From Xestospongia bergquistia (taxonomy: Eukaryota; Porifera; Demospongiae; Haplosclerida; Petrosiidae), in contig OZ014416.1 in the NCBI GenBank assembly GCA_963965975.1, positions 5,642,001 through 5,706,000 of the forward strand: DNA of 64,000 bases, in the 5' to 3' direction. The notes below the pieces were generated by a model. That model was given only the letters and a program-made list of their open reading frames with translations. It was not told the origin of the DNA and ran no database searches. Both the position numbers and the translations under genes were made by a program. Shown in pieces: positions 27,001-35,395 of this stretch; position 1 is the first letter of the stretch; each line of letters starts with the position of its first letter.

Positions 27001-30000
27001 TTACTCAAGTTAGTGGGCACAAGTAATAACAGACAAAATCTCTTCACCCTTCCTCTTTGGGATTCTGGGATGGCCATGTTATCGTTTGGACTATCCCTTC
27101 TGATTATGGTCGGGACTTTAAGTTCTTGTCTGCAGCTTCCATTCCTTGGGCAAGACCATAAAATTAGCAAACCATAGGTTCTCCTCTGATAACAACCTTT
27201 TTGAGTGCTTTTGTTTCTTAGTCCACATTTATACAAATGTATCTCATAGTGTATTGTTTAACTGTTTGCCAAAATCACAATGGGTAGCTAAACGTTGTAG
27301 TTCTGCTATATATTGGGCCTCTATTGCTTGATTTTGATGATAAAAGTGAACTGTCTGGTCCCGTGAGGCTACGTAGTAAGGAGTAATTCTTAGCTCCAAT
27401 AACACTGAGGAACACTGCCACCTGTTTCTCTTCTGCAATAGAGTTAGTCTGGAAGTAGAGACTTGCTTGTTCCAAAAAGGCAGCAATTGTTTCTGATTCA
27501 GGTTGAAACTGATGAAATTGACAAAAGTAGATCTTGCCACATCAATTAGACCCTCGTTGCAAGTTGTGATATCTTGTTAACTTCACATAGATATCAAATT
27601 AAATGAGTATCTTTCATTAACTGATTCAACAAAACAAGAGAGCCACTTAAATACAAGTGGAGTAACAGAAGACTGAAGTTAAATGTGATTAACAACTAAT
27701 TGTGTTAAAAGAGTTGATCTAATTAACTGAACCACAAAGGGATAAGTGACAATAACAATAGTATACACTAATTAACAAATCTACAAAACCATATGTGTTG
27801 TAGTTAACATATTACAATAATGAACTAATGAGATATTACCTCCTGATAACGACAATTGAAGTTTGCCCCATTCTGGAGTAACCGCTTCACTTGAACTACA
27901 TTTCCTTCTCTAGCAAACTCCCAAAGTTCAATATCCTATACAATAATAAAACACAACTACATGTATTATATGAGACTAATAAAACTATAGGACAGGTCAA
28001 ATACACAATACACAAAGTGACAATATTTATATAAAAAGAAGAGTTAATTAGGATTATAAGACAGTTTACTACAAATACACGACCGCACTAACTAATAACA
28101 AATGACTTTATAATCTGATATAAAGAATAGTAAAGTAAAAAATGTTAGGAAAGTTTACAATCTGTGATCTTTGATTACTGAATGTCACTCTAGTCTTATC
28201 ATTTCTTGATCAATATTAATATAGATATCGTGGTCAATATTCAAGGAAATGCAGTAGTTATATTACAATGAAACTTGAAATAGAAAATAAAGGATAACAT
28301 GCATAAGATAAGGTAACAAAGCATGCTTACTCTGTGCTCCAAAATTTCACAAAAGCATAGCAAAGCATTGTAATTTAATATATAACGTTTGTGAAAAATG
28401 TATATGGGTGTGGCTGCTGTGACATTTAATGGATCTGTAACAATTTCTTTTATAAATGTAATATGAAGGTAATTATTAACCTCATGTGCGTTGGCGTACA
28501 GCGAGGGTTACTGCAGTCTGTCAGTGTGTGTCTGTGTGTCTGTTACTCAGGCAAATGGCTTTGAACTTCTTCAACTCGGCAAACACGGCACTGGTAGCCA
28601 CCCAACTATACTTAAGAACTCTTCTTAAGCATAGTGCCAAAAGGAGTGTCAAACGAACAAAAATTTTTTAAAAGTCTGAAAACATTTGAAAAAAGCACAG
28701 GTTTCATTGAAGACTCGAGAATTCAATAAAAACCTCCTGCCATACATCTTATGACATTTTCCAACTTTTTAAAGTGAGAATTTTTGGAAAAATATTTCTT
28801 TGGAAAGTTATGACAGTTTTACTAGTTATCTTTGTTGATACATTGAGCGCGAACAAAAATACTAGCACCATAGCTGTCATTGGAGAATGACAGCTAGAGT
28901 GCAAAGTACCCAGTAGACGCACTCCAAGGCAAAGCTTTTTTTCCCTTTGATTGAAGAGAAATGCTGAGTCATCAATAACCAATTCTTTTGTAACTGTTTT
29001 AATCTATCTGTTCCTCCCCTCTCCACAGCTTCTGGAGACTCTTGTTCCTCTGAAGATTGTCCATCTTATCTTTTATGCTCCAACATTGAAGTTGCAAAAC
29101 TCCTTCTTCAGATTCCATCTAATACTTCTACAGGTCCCATTGGTATTTCAGCTCGTATGTTAATAGAAACTGCCTACTCCATTTCATCAACACTTACTTC
29201 TATCTTTAATCTTTTGATTAAGTCTGGTATCTTTCCTGATGACTGGAAAAACTCTCATATTATCCCAATACCAAAGCACTCCTCAGCTTCATCTTCTCCC
29301 ACAGGTTATCGTCCCATATCTCTACAACCACTTATCAGCAAAGTTTAGAAAGACATATTTTCAACTGGCTACTGGACTTTTGCCAGACTCATAATCTCTT
29401 ATCTGAATCTCAGTTCGGCTTTCGACCTGGTTATTTCACAGAGTCTGCCCTGATTACTTCCACTAATGAATGATTTACTCAGCTGGATAAAGGATACTCT
29501 ATCTGTGCAACCTTTTTTGATCTAACTAAAGCTTTTGACTCAGTTCCACATCAACTCCTCCTTGACGTACTTTCTTCACTTGACATTCCTCATCACCTTA
29601 TCGTTTGGCTTCAAAGTTATCTCACACTTCGATCTCAGCAGGTTGTTGTTGATGGCTGTTCCTCTTCTAAGTCCTCTGTCCTATCTGGTGTTCCTCAAGG
29701 CTCGATTCTTGGACCACTTCTCTTCATTTTGTATGTGAATGACATATTCCAGTTACCTTTTTCCTCAACTTTATCAATCATCCTATATGCTGACAACATC
29801 CTTCTATCGTGTCCCTTCAAATCAGTCCTTGAATTTTCTCTTGCACAATCTAACGTTAATATTCTCTCTTCCTGGGTCAAATCTAAACACATAATGACTA
29901 ATCACTCAAAAACCAAATACATGATCATTTCCAGAAAGTCTCCTACATCCTTTACTATTCTTCTTTCTCTTTTCCTTGATGGATCACCTCTTGAATTAGT

Positions 30001-32760
30001 CTCTTCATTTAAGTACCTAGGTGTTACTTTAACCTCTAACCTCTCCTGGTCTACTCACATCAATGAAACCTAATCTAAGGCCACATCTATCGTCAATTTT
30101 ACCATAACTCTTCTTCTTCCATTCTTATTAAATTGTACTTGACATTAATCCTCCCCATCCTTATGTACAGCTCATCTGTTTGGGATCCGTATTCCATTCT
30201 TAACATCAATAAATTGGAAAAAGTTCAGCATTTTGCACTAAAACTCTGCAGTAAAAATTGGACCTCTGATTACCCTCTACTTCTACAACTCTTCAATCTT
30301 CCTTCTCTATCCTCCTGTAGAACGACATCCAAGTTTGTCCTTTTATACAAGTTCTTCTTTAGTAAGTTCTACATTCCTGGTGGCTCTTTTTCATTTCAAA
30401 ACCAGTCCTATTATAATTTACGTTCTTCCCATCTTTTAAACCTGAATCTGCCTTTCTCCAGATCTTCTGCTACTCTCAACTCCTTCCTTCCCAGTGCTAT
30501 TTCCTTGTGGAATTCCCTTCCCTCATCACTCAAAGATCTCAACTCTGCAAGTCAGTTCAAGCAAAATATTTCATATTTACTTTAAAATTATCAGAAATAT
30601 AGCATACATGTTGTTCATATTTATTCATTTGTTCATCTGTTACTATCATCACTCTTCATAAATCATTCACCTCCTATTTCTATTGTTTTTGATGCTCTTC
30701 ATATTAGCTTTGCTATTGAGTGTCTTTTGTGTTTTAATAATAATAATAATAAAATCATCTTGCGCATCACGTGAGTACGTCACTTGAAGAAGTCTCTGGA
30801 TAAGACCGCAGCGAGGTTAAGCACTTTAGTGCATTTCATTGACATTGTATATTGTACATTAGTGTGACATAATATGCTTTAAACTAATACTATAGTTAGT
30901 GACTAGGAATCAGAAAGGTAGTATGGAGAAAACTACACAAAAACAATAGATGTATTGATATGTGTATTTGGACTTGGTAATAGCTAGGAGACATTCAAAT
31001 GTGGTTAGCCTCGTACCCAGGCTTTCGCGATAGAAAAGAAAGCCTGTAACTACTGCTTGCGCATGCGCGTTGTTATTGAAAATGTTGACATCATAATGAC
31101 ACATTTTAAATTAAATGACGAATTGATGGACCGGGTTTATATTGATGCCTTTTATATTACTACACGAGTTTAAGCATGGCTAGTCGAGTTTGTCGGTTGT
31201 GCAGAGATTTAGTGGGAGCCAAAAGAGCAACAAACTTATTCAGTGCTGTTGGGATGCAAAGCATTTGGGGTTCGCGACATAGGCTGCTGCAGGCGAGGGC
31301 ATACACGGGCAATGACCGGTTGACTCGACCAAGAAATTCTAAATAATGCCCTAAACAGTTTAAAAGTCCTTCTAATCAAGCTGGTATCAAATATTTCCTT
31401 GGATCAGTAGAGAGATTGCGTTTTTCGCATATTCGACATTAATAAACTTGACCACACCCCAGCGTTGGCCACACCTCTTTTCCTGCCCGGGTGGAGTTGC
31501 AGTTCTGTAGCCGCCTATGCTTCGCGAATAACTGTAGCCATCACAAATAATCTGACATTGCGGTAAAGGAATTTTGACGTCATAGTTAACGGAGGATTCC
31601 TAGAGTATGGTATTTTTCAAAAAATCTGTGGAAATTAAACACATGCGCAAATAGTAGTTTCTTTTCTATCGCGAAGCCTGGCTACGAGGCTAACATGTGG
31701 TATACAAGTATGTACATTTACATGATATCAACATAACAAACAAGTATTCTCGTAATTATAAATATTGACATCAACTACATACTATACTTGTATACACTTA
31801 CATAATCAGGAATAGCTCCTGCATTTTCAAGAGCATCTACTATTATGTCATGACCATTGATGTAAGCTATAGTATGAGGTGTTGTGTAAGGTCCGAACGG
31901 AAACTATATGATGAACAAAGACATTTTAATATATGAAATAAACCTAATGATATATCTGTGTATACATAATTAATTATAAACACATCTAAGAACAATCACT
32001 AATCATTAAATCTACATAATTGAATTAATTACTGCATTAGAAGACACAAATAATAGCTGTTACCTCTCGATTGCAACAGTTGAAGTTTGCTCCATTTTGG
32101 AGTAATTGCTTTACTTGATCTATATTTCCATCTCTTGCAGACTCCCAAAGTTTCCTGTCCTATATAATAATAAAACAAGCATTACGTTTAGAAATGGTAA
32201 GTCATACAAAATACATGTATTATATGAGACTAATAAACCCTACAGGACATATCAAATACACAGTGCACAAAGTGACTATATAAATATAACTAGGTGTAAT
32301 CAAATTATAACTGAGAGACAACTTACTACAAATACTAGCTCCACTAACCAATAAAAATAGAGATATAATCTGATATAAAGAATATCAAAGCTGCAAATTA
32401 TCAGGAATTTTACAATCAGTAATTTATGATTACTGAATGTCAATCTCAAATAGTAGTGTTATCACTTGTTGATCAATATTGATACATGATATAGATATTG
32501 TGGTTGATATTCAAGGAAATACAGTAGTTAGTTATATTGTAATAAAACTTGAACTAGACAATGTAGGATACAACTAATATTAACAATACCAGACACTAGT
32601 CTACTATAAGAGTTAGAATACTCACTTACTACATCATCGTATTTATCATATAACATGTAATGTATTGATTGTACACTAAGACATGCATGTAGTATAATGA
32701 ATTAGTGAATAATATACTTACAATTCTTTTCTGCTCTTTCTCTGAAAGTTGAGCCACCAT
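8923..32760 (-). CDS. Gene A: multi-exon ankyrin-repeat protein (partial, 3' end not found)
   Basis: Thirteen minus-strand exons with AG acceptors and GT donors: 32760-32722, 32159-32064, 31903-31802, 27935-27840, 26879-26778, 26040-25945, 24492-24394, 23775-23677, 21909-21790, 21023-20922, 14440-14342, 9949-9848 and 9024-8923. All are phase 0 at both ends and open. After a 13-residue start, each exon encodes about one ankyrin repeat (TALHYA...GH...VQLLL...ADPN pattern), a helix-turn-helix fold that binds other proteins. No signal peptide or membrane segment is seen. The second and third exons occur twice by tandem duplication. Introns carry Gypsy, MULE, LINE and MITE insertions, yet I found no disabling mutation in these exons. 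Pseudogene C ends in a death-domain-like tail, so A may too, but no such exon was found. Other exons may have been missed. Confidence 0.75.
9480..9955 (-). repeat. Tandemly duplicated exon plus intron, copy 2 (partner 8566-9030)
   Basis: Same block order as 8566-9030, including the ankyrin exon at its upper end. Confidence 0.85.
9848..9949 (-). CDS. Gene A exon (ankyrin repeat, TPAHLAIEMGH type)
   Basis: 34 codons, AG acceptor, GTAAGT donor. TPAHLAIEMGHTDIAKLLL followed by GQADIS fits an ankyrin repeat. Gene B exons 59861-59962 and 63133-63234 are of the same TPAH type and length. Confidence 0.9.
11500..12370. other. Less AT-rich stretch of unknown class, possibly an old element split by the MULE
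   Basis: Base composition is visibly less AT-rich than the flanks and open frames are longer on the minus strand. I recognise no domain. Sequence of similar texture resumes at about 13870-14055, on the other side of the MULE, so the MULE may have inserted into an older repeat. Confidence 0.35.
11997..12036. repeat. (AT)n microsatellite
   Basis: Uninterrupted alternating A and T. Confidence 0.97.
12371..13869 (+). mobile_element. Mutator-like element (MULE) with long terminal inverted repeats, decayed
   Basis: The left end (about 12371-12450) and the right end (about 13802-13869) are inverted copies sharing TTTTTGATCAATCTCATGAGA and an adjoining ATCAACTC/CCCACAAA region. Between them lie plus-strand pieces of a Mutator-type transposase in N-to-C order. 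I could not settle the outer ends or a 9-11-bp target duplication. It sits in an intron of gene A in the opposite orientation. Confidence 0.88.
12621..13677 (+). pseudogene. MULE transposase, fragmented
   Basis: Three open pieces are separated by frameshifts or stops. Piece 12621-12848 has a FLYWCH/WRKY-like zinc-finger layout, with aromatic residues, WTYKKYKSGCSGRA and EHNHD. Piece about 12890-13126 is the core: DATFSVCPSIFYQVLIIH and FPMIYALLPNKQ are strong MULE DDE-domain signatures, with the first catalytic Asp in DATF. Piece 13390-13677 has NNYLEGWHFRFKKVVGKPHP and a basic tail, as in the C-terminus. The ORF is broken, so the copy is dead. EHNHDTI is tandemly repeated at the end of the first piece. 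Confidence 0.88.
13870..14341. other. Intron of gene A; first part less AT-rich and unassigned
   Basis: About 13870-14055 resembles 11500-12370 in texture. The rest is ordinary AT-rich intron. Confidence 0.35.
14342..14440 (-). CDS. Gene A exon (ankyrin repeat, WTALHYASWKGH type)
   Basis: 33 codons: WTALHYASWKGHTETVQFLL then KADPNISDK, with AG acceptor and GT donor. Neighbouring intron motifs (CTAAAAGAGTAT, GTACTGATATAATACATAC) also occur beside exons 23677-23775 and 24394-24492, so these three exons arose by duplication. It is now separated from exon 20922-21023 by the Gypsy insertion. Confidence 0.92.
15360..15518 (+). pseudogene. Orphan coding-like stretch resembling the end of an Ig-type domain
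   Basis: An acceptor-like CTTATACAG is followed by an open plus-strand frame containing DDVTGKGTASSTLTVMNEN. The pattern resembles the F-G strands of an immunoglobulin-like domain. It ends at a stop after about 52 codons. No partner exon is visible, and the frame is antisense to gene A. It may be a relic or chance. Confidence 0.3.
15708..15959 (-). repeat. Gypsy 3' LTR
   Basis: About 252 bp, starting TGTAGTATGTGTACTG and ending ACGTTATA in minus orientation. It contains a tandem duplication of the ATAATTAACACATTAACACTTA segment that the 5' LTR lacks, which explains the length difference. Confidence 0.93.
16208..17262 (-). pseudogene. Gypsy integrase remnants
   Basis: At 17041-17262 the frame has ELGIEKWIQECQQCQQC, the second half of the HHCC zinc-binding region at the start of integrase. 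At 16336-16737 it has the C-terminal part, ending LSSLWHGPYTVIDRVGAV, typical of the Gypsy integrase tail. Stops and frameshifts break the DDE core between them. Confidence 0.9.
17470..18246 (-). pseudogene. Gypsy reverse transcriptase and RNase H remnants
   Basis: The RT start (17926-18246) has GVVRPSSSPWLSPVVMIKTK, DYQKLNSIT and PLPRID. The first catalytic Asp is replaced in FTMLNLPSGYWQV (D to N). The YxDD segment is not found, so part of RT seems deleted near 17880. About 17480-17830 reads as RNase H (LFTDASNS, YSTIEKEALA, KLVTDH). Multiple frame breaks make it inactive. Confidence 0.92.
19093..19940 (-). pseudogene. Gypsy gag zinc knuckle and aspartic protease remnants
   Basis: At 19178-19426 a retroviral-type zinc knuckle reads CWECDEFVHFQHDC (C-x2-C-x4-H-x4-C, intact). 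At 19093-19329 the protease active site reads KILLDTGAAVSVV. The frame 19743-19940 is upstream gag. The pieces lie in different frames with stops between them. Confidence 0.88.
20078..20299 (-). repeat. Gypsy 5' LTR
   Basis: About 222 bp, starting TGTAGTGTGTGTACTG and ending ACGTTATA in minus orientation. It is similar to the 3' LTR apart from the internal duplication and scattered substitutions, so the insertion is not very recent. Confidence 0.93.
20922..21023 (-). CDS. Gene A exon (divergent ankyrin repeat)
   Basis: 34 codons, AG acceptor, GTTAGT donor. LLLTSAENGDIHNVNVAL followed by SGANINVHRG fits a divergent ankyrin repeat. Confidence 0.85.
21790..21909 (-). CDS. Gene A exon (40-residue ankyrin repeat)
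   Basis: 40 codons, phase 0, AG acceptor, GTAAGT donor: GRSPLHIAHWYMSLSQGSEY then NDMVELLCSFGGNMD. It is seven residues longer than its neighbours because of an insert in the first turn. Confidence 0.88.
22315..22612. repeat. Intronic tandem duplication, copy 1 (partner 22906-23168)
   Basis: Blocks such as CCTCCATAACCTCTAAG, TTCTTCATTTTCCTCA and GACCATGTTTCAATAAT recur in the same order about 590 bp away. Confidence 0.85.
22358..22510 (-). pseudogene. Coding-like acidic helical stretch in a gene A intron
   Basis: The minus-strand frame ends in TAA (22358-22360) and encodes about 50 residues, including EENEERKKELLYIEECVKEH and LEVMEAFVIKAIETIE. A diverged copy with a stop lies at about 22935-23060. 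It could be an abandoned or alternative terminal exon, although the best upstream AG does not give phase 0. Confidence 0.35.
22906..23168. repeat. Intronic tandem duplication, copy 2 (partner 22315-22612)
   Basis: Same block order as 22315-22612. Confidence 0.85.
23677..23775 (-). CDS. Gene A exon (ankyrin repeat, RTALHYASSAGH type)
   Basis: 33 codons: RTALHYASSAGHIEIVQLLL then ANADLNVCDK. AG acceptor, GTTTGA donor. Its flanking intron resembles that of 24394-24492. Confidence 0.93.
24394..24492 (-). CDS. Gene A exon (ankyrin repeat, LTALHYASNEGH type)
   Basis: 33 codons: LTALHYASNEGHVEMVQLLL then KADPNIFDE. AG acceptor, GTTTGT donor. This is the closest match to the ankyrin consensus in the gene. 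Confidence 0.93.
25732..25918. mobile_element. Short MITE-like element with TACCRTAA inverted ends
   Basis: The left end TACCGTAAATGTCAAAATTTTCG and the right end, reverse complemented (TACCATAATCATCAAAATTTCG), are imperfect inverted repeats. Inside are two TTTTGTGTCAACC copies. The 187-bp length and lack of coding sequence fit a MITE. The ends begin TA, so a TA target is possible. A related left end occurs at 38139. Confidence 0.75.
25945..26040 (-). CDS. Gene A exon (NEIMLAA-type ankyrin repeat)
   Basis: 32 codons: NEIMLAAARTGLTHVIKQTI then KKANVNYQDKV. AG acceptor, GTAAGT donor. It is the clear counterpart of gene B exon 54765-54860. Confidence 0.9.
26778..26879 (-). CDS. Gene A exon (TPHT-type repeat, tandem-duplicate copy)
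   Basis: 34 codons: GPYITPHTIAYIDGHNIIVD then ENAGATPDY. AG acceptor, GTAAGT donor. It is a near copy of exon 31802-31903. The TPHT...AY...GH...LENAGA layout is a divergent ankyrin repeat. Confidence 0.9.
27020..27560 (-). pseudogene. Gypsy-type gag fragment
   Basis: The minus-strand frames together read as a Gypsy Gag core: FLEQASLYFQTNSIAEEKQV, AVFLSVIGAKNYSLLRSLTG, then in a shifted frame YIAELQRLATHCDFGKQL, then RLLSEENLWFA. It has several frameshifts and a stop. No LTRs are seen. It lies in the intron between two gene A exons, and the paralogous intron 31904-32063 lacks it, so it entered after the tandem duplication (or was lost from the other copy). Confidence 0.85.
27840..27935 (-). 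CDS. Gene A exon (LWE-type ankyrin repeat, tandem-duplicate copy)
   Basis: 32 codons: ELWEFAREGNVVQVKRLLQN then GANFNCRYQE. AG acceptor, GTAATA donor. Counterparts are 32064-32159 in gene A, 53421-53513 in gene B and 49803-49894 in pseudogene C. Confidence 0.92.
28979..30753 (+). mobile_element. 5'-truncated LINE (CR1/Jockey-like reverse transcriptase) inside the MITE
   Basis: Plus-strand RT pieces read in order: NTSTGPIGISARMLIETAYS, then GIFPDDWKNSHIIPIPKHSS and GYRPISLQ, then SQFGFRPGY, motif A FDLTKAFDSVPHQLLLDV, GVPQGSILGPLLFILYVNDI, motif C YADN (Y at 29786) and SFKYLGVTLTSNLSW. The C-terminus has LWNSLPSSLKDLNSASQFKQ. The second catalytic Asp of YADD is Asn, and stops and frameshifts occur (for example a TGA after STNE). 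No endonuclease domain is present. The 3' end is a (TAA)n tail. Confidence 0.94.
29157..30585 (+). pseudogene. LINE reverse transcriptase, broken
   Basis: Open pieces 29157-29348, 29729-30073 and 30133-30585 hold fingers/palm, motif C and C-terminal parts, with a frame change between them. The catalytic YADD is YADN, so the enzyme would be inactive even if the frame were intact. Confidence 0.92.
31004..31694. mobile_element. 691-bp TIR transposon with 5-bp target duplication
   Basis: Left end GTTAGCCTCGTACCCAGGCT and right end, reverse complemented, GTTAGCCTCGTAGCCAGGCT are inverted repeats continuing through TTCGCGATAGAAAAGAAA (about 38 bp). It is flanked by ATGTG at 30999-31003 and 31695-31699. 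The paralogous intron at about 26670-26680 is the empty site. It is less AT-rich than its surroundings and holds a 56-codon ORF. A solo end occurs at about 46480-46546. Confidence 0.93.
31176..31346 (+). CDS. Small ORF inside the TIR element, Cys-rich start
   Basis: The 56-codon ORF begins MASRVCRLCRDLVGAKRATN and then reads LFSAVGMQSIWGSR, with a basic remainder. A CxxC followed by LF is reminiscent of the N-terminal half of ZAD-like or other zinc fingers, but the second Cys pair is missing. It may be a transposase exon or captured host exon. Whether it is expressed is unknown. Confidence 0.45.
   Translation: MASRVCRLCRDLVGAKRATNLFSAVGMQSIWGSRHRLLQARAYTGNDRLTRPRNSK
31802..31903 (-). CDS. 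Gene A exon 3 (TPHT-type repeat)
   Basis: 34 codons: FGPYTTPHTIAYINGHDIIV then DALENAGAIPDY. AG acceptor, GTAAGT donor. It is nearly identical to 26778-26879. Confidence 0.9.
32064..32159 (-). CDS. Gene A exon 2 (LWE-type ankyrin repeat)
   Basis: 32 codons: KLWESARDGNIDQVKQLLQN then GANFNC. AG acceptor, GTAACA donor. First repeat of the protein. Confidence 0.92.
32722..32760 (-). CDS. Gene A exon 1 (start codon)
   Basis: ATG at 32760-32758, then MVAQLSEKEQKRI and a GTAAGT donor. The start was chosen because it gives the phase-0 junction that all downstream exons need. Gene B begins the same way with a short 15-codon exon. Confidence 0.78.
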
Positions 32761-33090
32761 TGCCAGAATCAAGGGCTGGCAGCCTTTTGGCTGGTACAGT
32801 TAGGTTGATATAGTTCTATAATCGAACATTAGAAAAAGTATACATATATACACTGTTAAAATAAAAAAGTCATTTTAGCAAATAATTTGTAGTTTACATA
32901 GCTGGATTACTATGGATTGGATTGCTTACAAGAGTATTTCTCTAAAAAAGTAATGTACTGATTTATCCATTCACTTATTTACTACTGGGAGGAGGGGTCA
33001 ATACATAAAAAGCACCTGTATGCTGAACAGATATGTATATAACATAATATTCTAACTTATATTTTTGTTTAAGTAGCAACACAGTTACAA

Positions 33091-33743
33091 AATGAAATAC
33101 ACTAAAGTGCTTAACCTGGCTGCGGTCTTATCCAGCTTCTTTTCAAGTGACGTAATCTACGTGATGTCCAAGATGATTATTGATGACTCAGCATTTCTCT
33201 TCAATCAAAGGGAAAAAGCTTTGCCTTTTAGTGTGTCTACTGGGTACTTTGCACTCTAATTGACAAAAGGTCCTATTCTTTCCAACTTCTTAGTAAAAAA
33301 GTTAGTCAATCTCCAATGACAGCTATGGTGCTAGTATTTTTAATTCGCGCTCAATGTATCGACAAATATAACTGCCAAAAGTTAGTAAAACTGTCATAAC
33401 TTTCCAAAGAAGTATTTTTGCAAAAATTCTCACTTTAAAAAGTTAGAAAATGTTATAAGCTGTATGCAGGAGATTTTTATTGAATTTTCTAGTCTTCGCT
33501 GAAAGCTGTGCTTTTTTTCAAAGGTTTTTCAGACTTTTAAAGCTTTTTGTTCGTTTAACGCTCCTTTTGGAAGTATTCTTAAGAAGTACAGAAGTTTTGC
33601 TACCGTCCACTATAGTTTAGTAGCTACCAGTGCCTTGTTTGCCAGTTCAAAGCCACTTGCCCAGGTAACAGACAGACAAGCACACAGACACTGACAGACT
33701 ACAGTATAACCCTCGCTATGCGCCCACGCACAGTGAGGTTAAT
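33091..33743 (-). mobile_element. MITE-like element, copy 2 (uninterrupted)
   Basis: Reverse complement of the element at 28473-30840 without the LINE. It shows that the LINE entered at GAGTCATCAATAA. It has about 50 bp that copy 1 lacks (about 33260-33310). It lies about 330 bp upstream of the gene A start codon and may affect its promoter region. Confidence 0.88.
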
Positions 33744-35343
33744 AAATAGTACTTTATTCACTTACATAAATTAGATCACACTGTTCAATTCAGAGTCTTC
33801 TTTGTCAAAACTATTCTTTGTGTGGTATTATCACATGATGTCATGATGTAATATGAGTTAGACATAAATGGTTTTCAAAATACTCACTTCATTTACATAA
33901 TAATACAAGTGAATATATTCATGATTTTTATCAATGGGCTGTTAAAATGTAGTGTTAATATACACACCAATATTATTGTATGCTTAGAATATTATCCTCC
34001 TTATACAGGTTTTATGAATACATGTGTCATACTGTAAACCTTAATAGTATTACAGTTACCTAACATAATATCAAGATTACTTACTATTATAAGATTGATG
34101 TGATGGACTAGAAATTTGTTTATTTATTTTCAGTAAACATATATATTGTTATGAGTTTATTTATTGTAGTAATCTCTGTATATACAAACATTGTTATCTG
34201 CTAGAACCTTCTATGTCACATGTATAAAAGAAAGATGATTTTGTTGGTAAGGACAGAGTTCCTCCAATTCTCTCATAAAGTTAACTTTACCAGTCAGGAA
34301 ATCTACCACAATTGATATCTTTCAACATATGAAATACTTTATTTTGATTTAAAGTAATAGTAATGGTTATAGATTAAAACATTACAAAAATAATTATTAA
34401 GATATGTTTGAATTAGTAAAATATAATTTCAGAATATATTAATTCGAAAAGAAATGTTATTTGGTACATCATTTAAATTTTTGTTATCTTTATCATTTCT
34501 ATTATTAGAGAGGAGAGATAGTATTAAAAAATGAACAAAAGAGAGAGATTTATTATGTATGGTCTTTATACTTAACAACACACATAATATGATATTTTAT
34601 AGTAAAACCAACTGAACTTGATTAATTAGAGCCATCAATAGTAACCTTTGAAAATTCAGAGTATAAGAGAGAGAGAGAAAATAATAATTAAATTAACTGT
34701 ATATATAACTATAAATGTATGCATGATCACTGATACAGATGACACACACACATACACATTGTCCTACTGTTTGTCAGAATATTAAAATGTGAACCTTTCC
34801 ATAATCATTAAATTAAAAGTTATAAATAGCCACTACTTGTACATGTGGTTACTTTACTACTACTTGTTATAATGATGAATTCCTGGTAGGAATAACACCT
34901 ACTTGTGCTGGTACACTTCTGTTGATATAGCTAAGTATTGTTTAACTCTCTCTCCCTCCCCCCCTCCCTCCTCTCTTTCTCTGCAGGGAACAATACAATA
35001 TGAGTCAAGCTGAAAGAGACAATTAATAGTTGTACAACGTATAACCACATTTACATATTAGTAAACAGAACCAACCATCTTGTTGAAAATCAATGTATCC
35101 CAGTGCATCTTTCTGCGTGTGGTCTTTTGAAACCAAAGTGAAAAAATTTAATTATGAATAATTTTATTTTAAAGTAAATTCATTGTTTAGTGTCAAGTGG
35201 GTGGTAGATCTGACCTGACAACTGGATTTTAATTTAAATGACTTCTTCGTAAATTTATAGCAATAAAATTAAAGTCACTTTCGTGCAAGTGCCTTTTGAA
35301 TTCAACCATGACCACACTCATAGCTGTAGGATGAATGTATAAA

Positions 35344-35394
<51 letters not shown>
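35344..35394. repeat. (CT)n microsatellite
   Basis: About 25 CT units with one interruption, followed by a short AT run. Confidence 0.97.

Positions 35395-35395
<1 letters not shown>

Larger units (their letters stand above)
26350..28320 (-). repeat. Tandem duplication unit 1 within gene A (partner 28321-about 32590)
   Basis: Both units run from GCATGCTTACTCTGTGCTCC through a TPHT-type exon and an LWE-type exon into the same intron sequence. The copies differ by later insertions. Unit 1 has a Gypsy gag fragment. Unit 2 has the LINE-in-MITE composite and the 691-bp TIR element. Confidence 0.9.
28473..30840 (+). mobile_element. MITE-like element, copy 1, interrupted by a LINE
   Basis: 28473-28978 plus 30754-30840 match, as the reverse complement, the continuous sequence 33091-33743. 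The ends carry TTAACCTCAYTGTGCG and its inverted relative CGCAGCGAGGTTAA. There is no coding capacity of its own. It lies in the second tandem-duplication unit of gene A; the first unit (near 26500) is the corresponding empty site. Confidence 0.88.

Noticed and set aside
28473-28978. 5' UTR of the LINE
   Set aside because: The same sequence occurs uninterrupted and without the LINE at 33091-33743, so it belongs to a separate element into which the LINE inserted.
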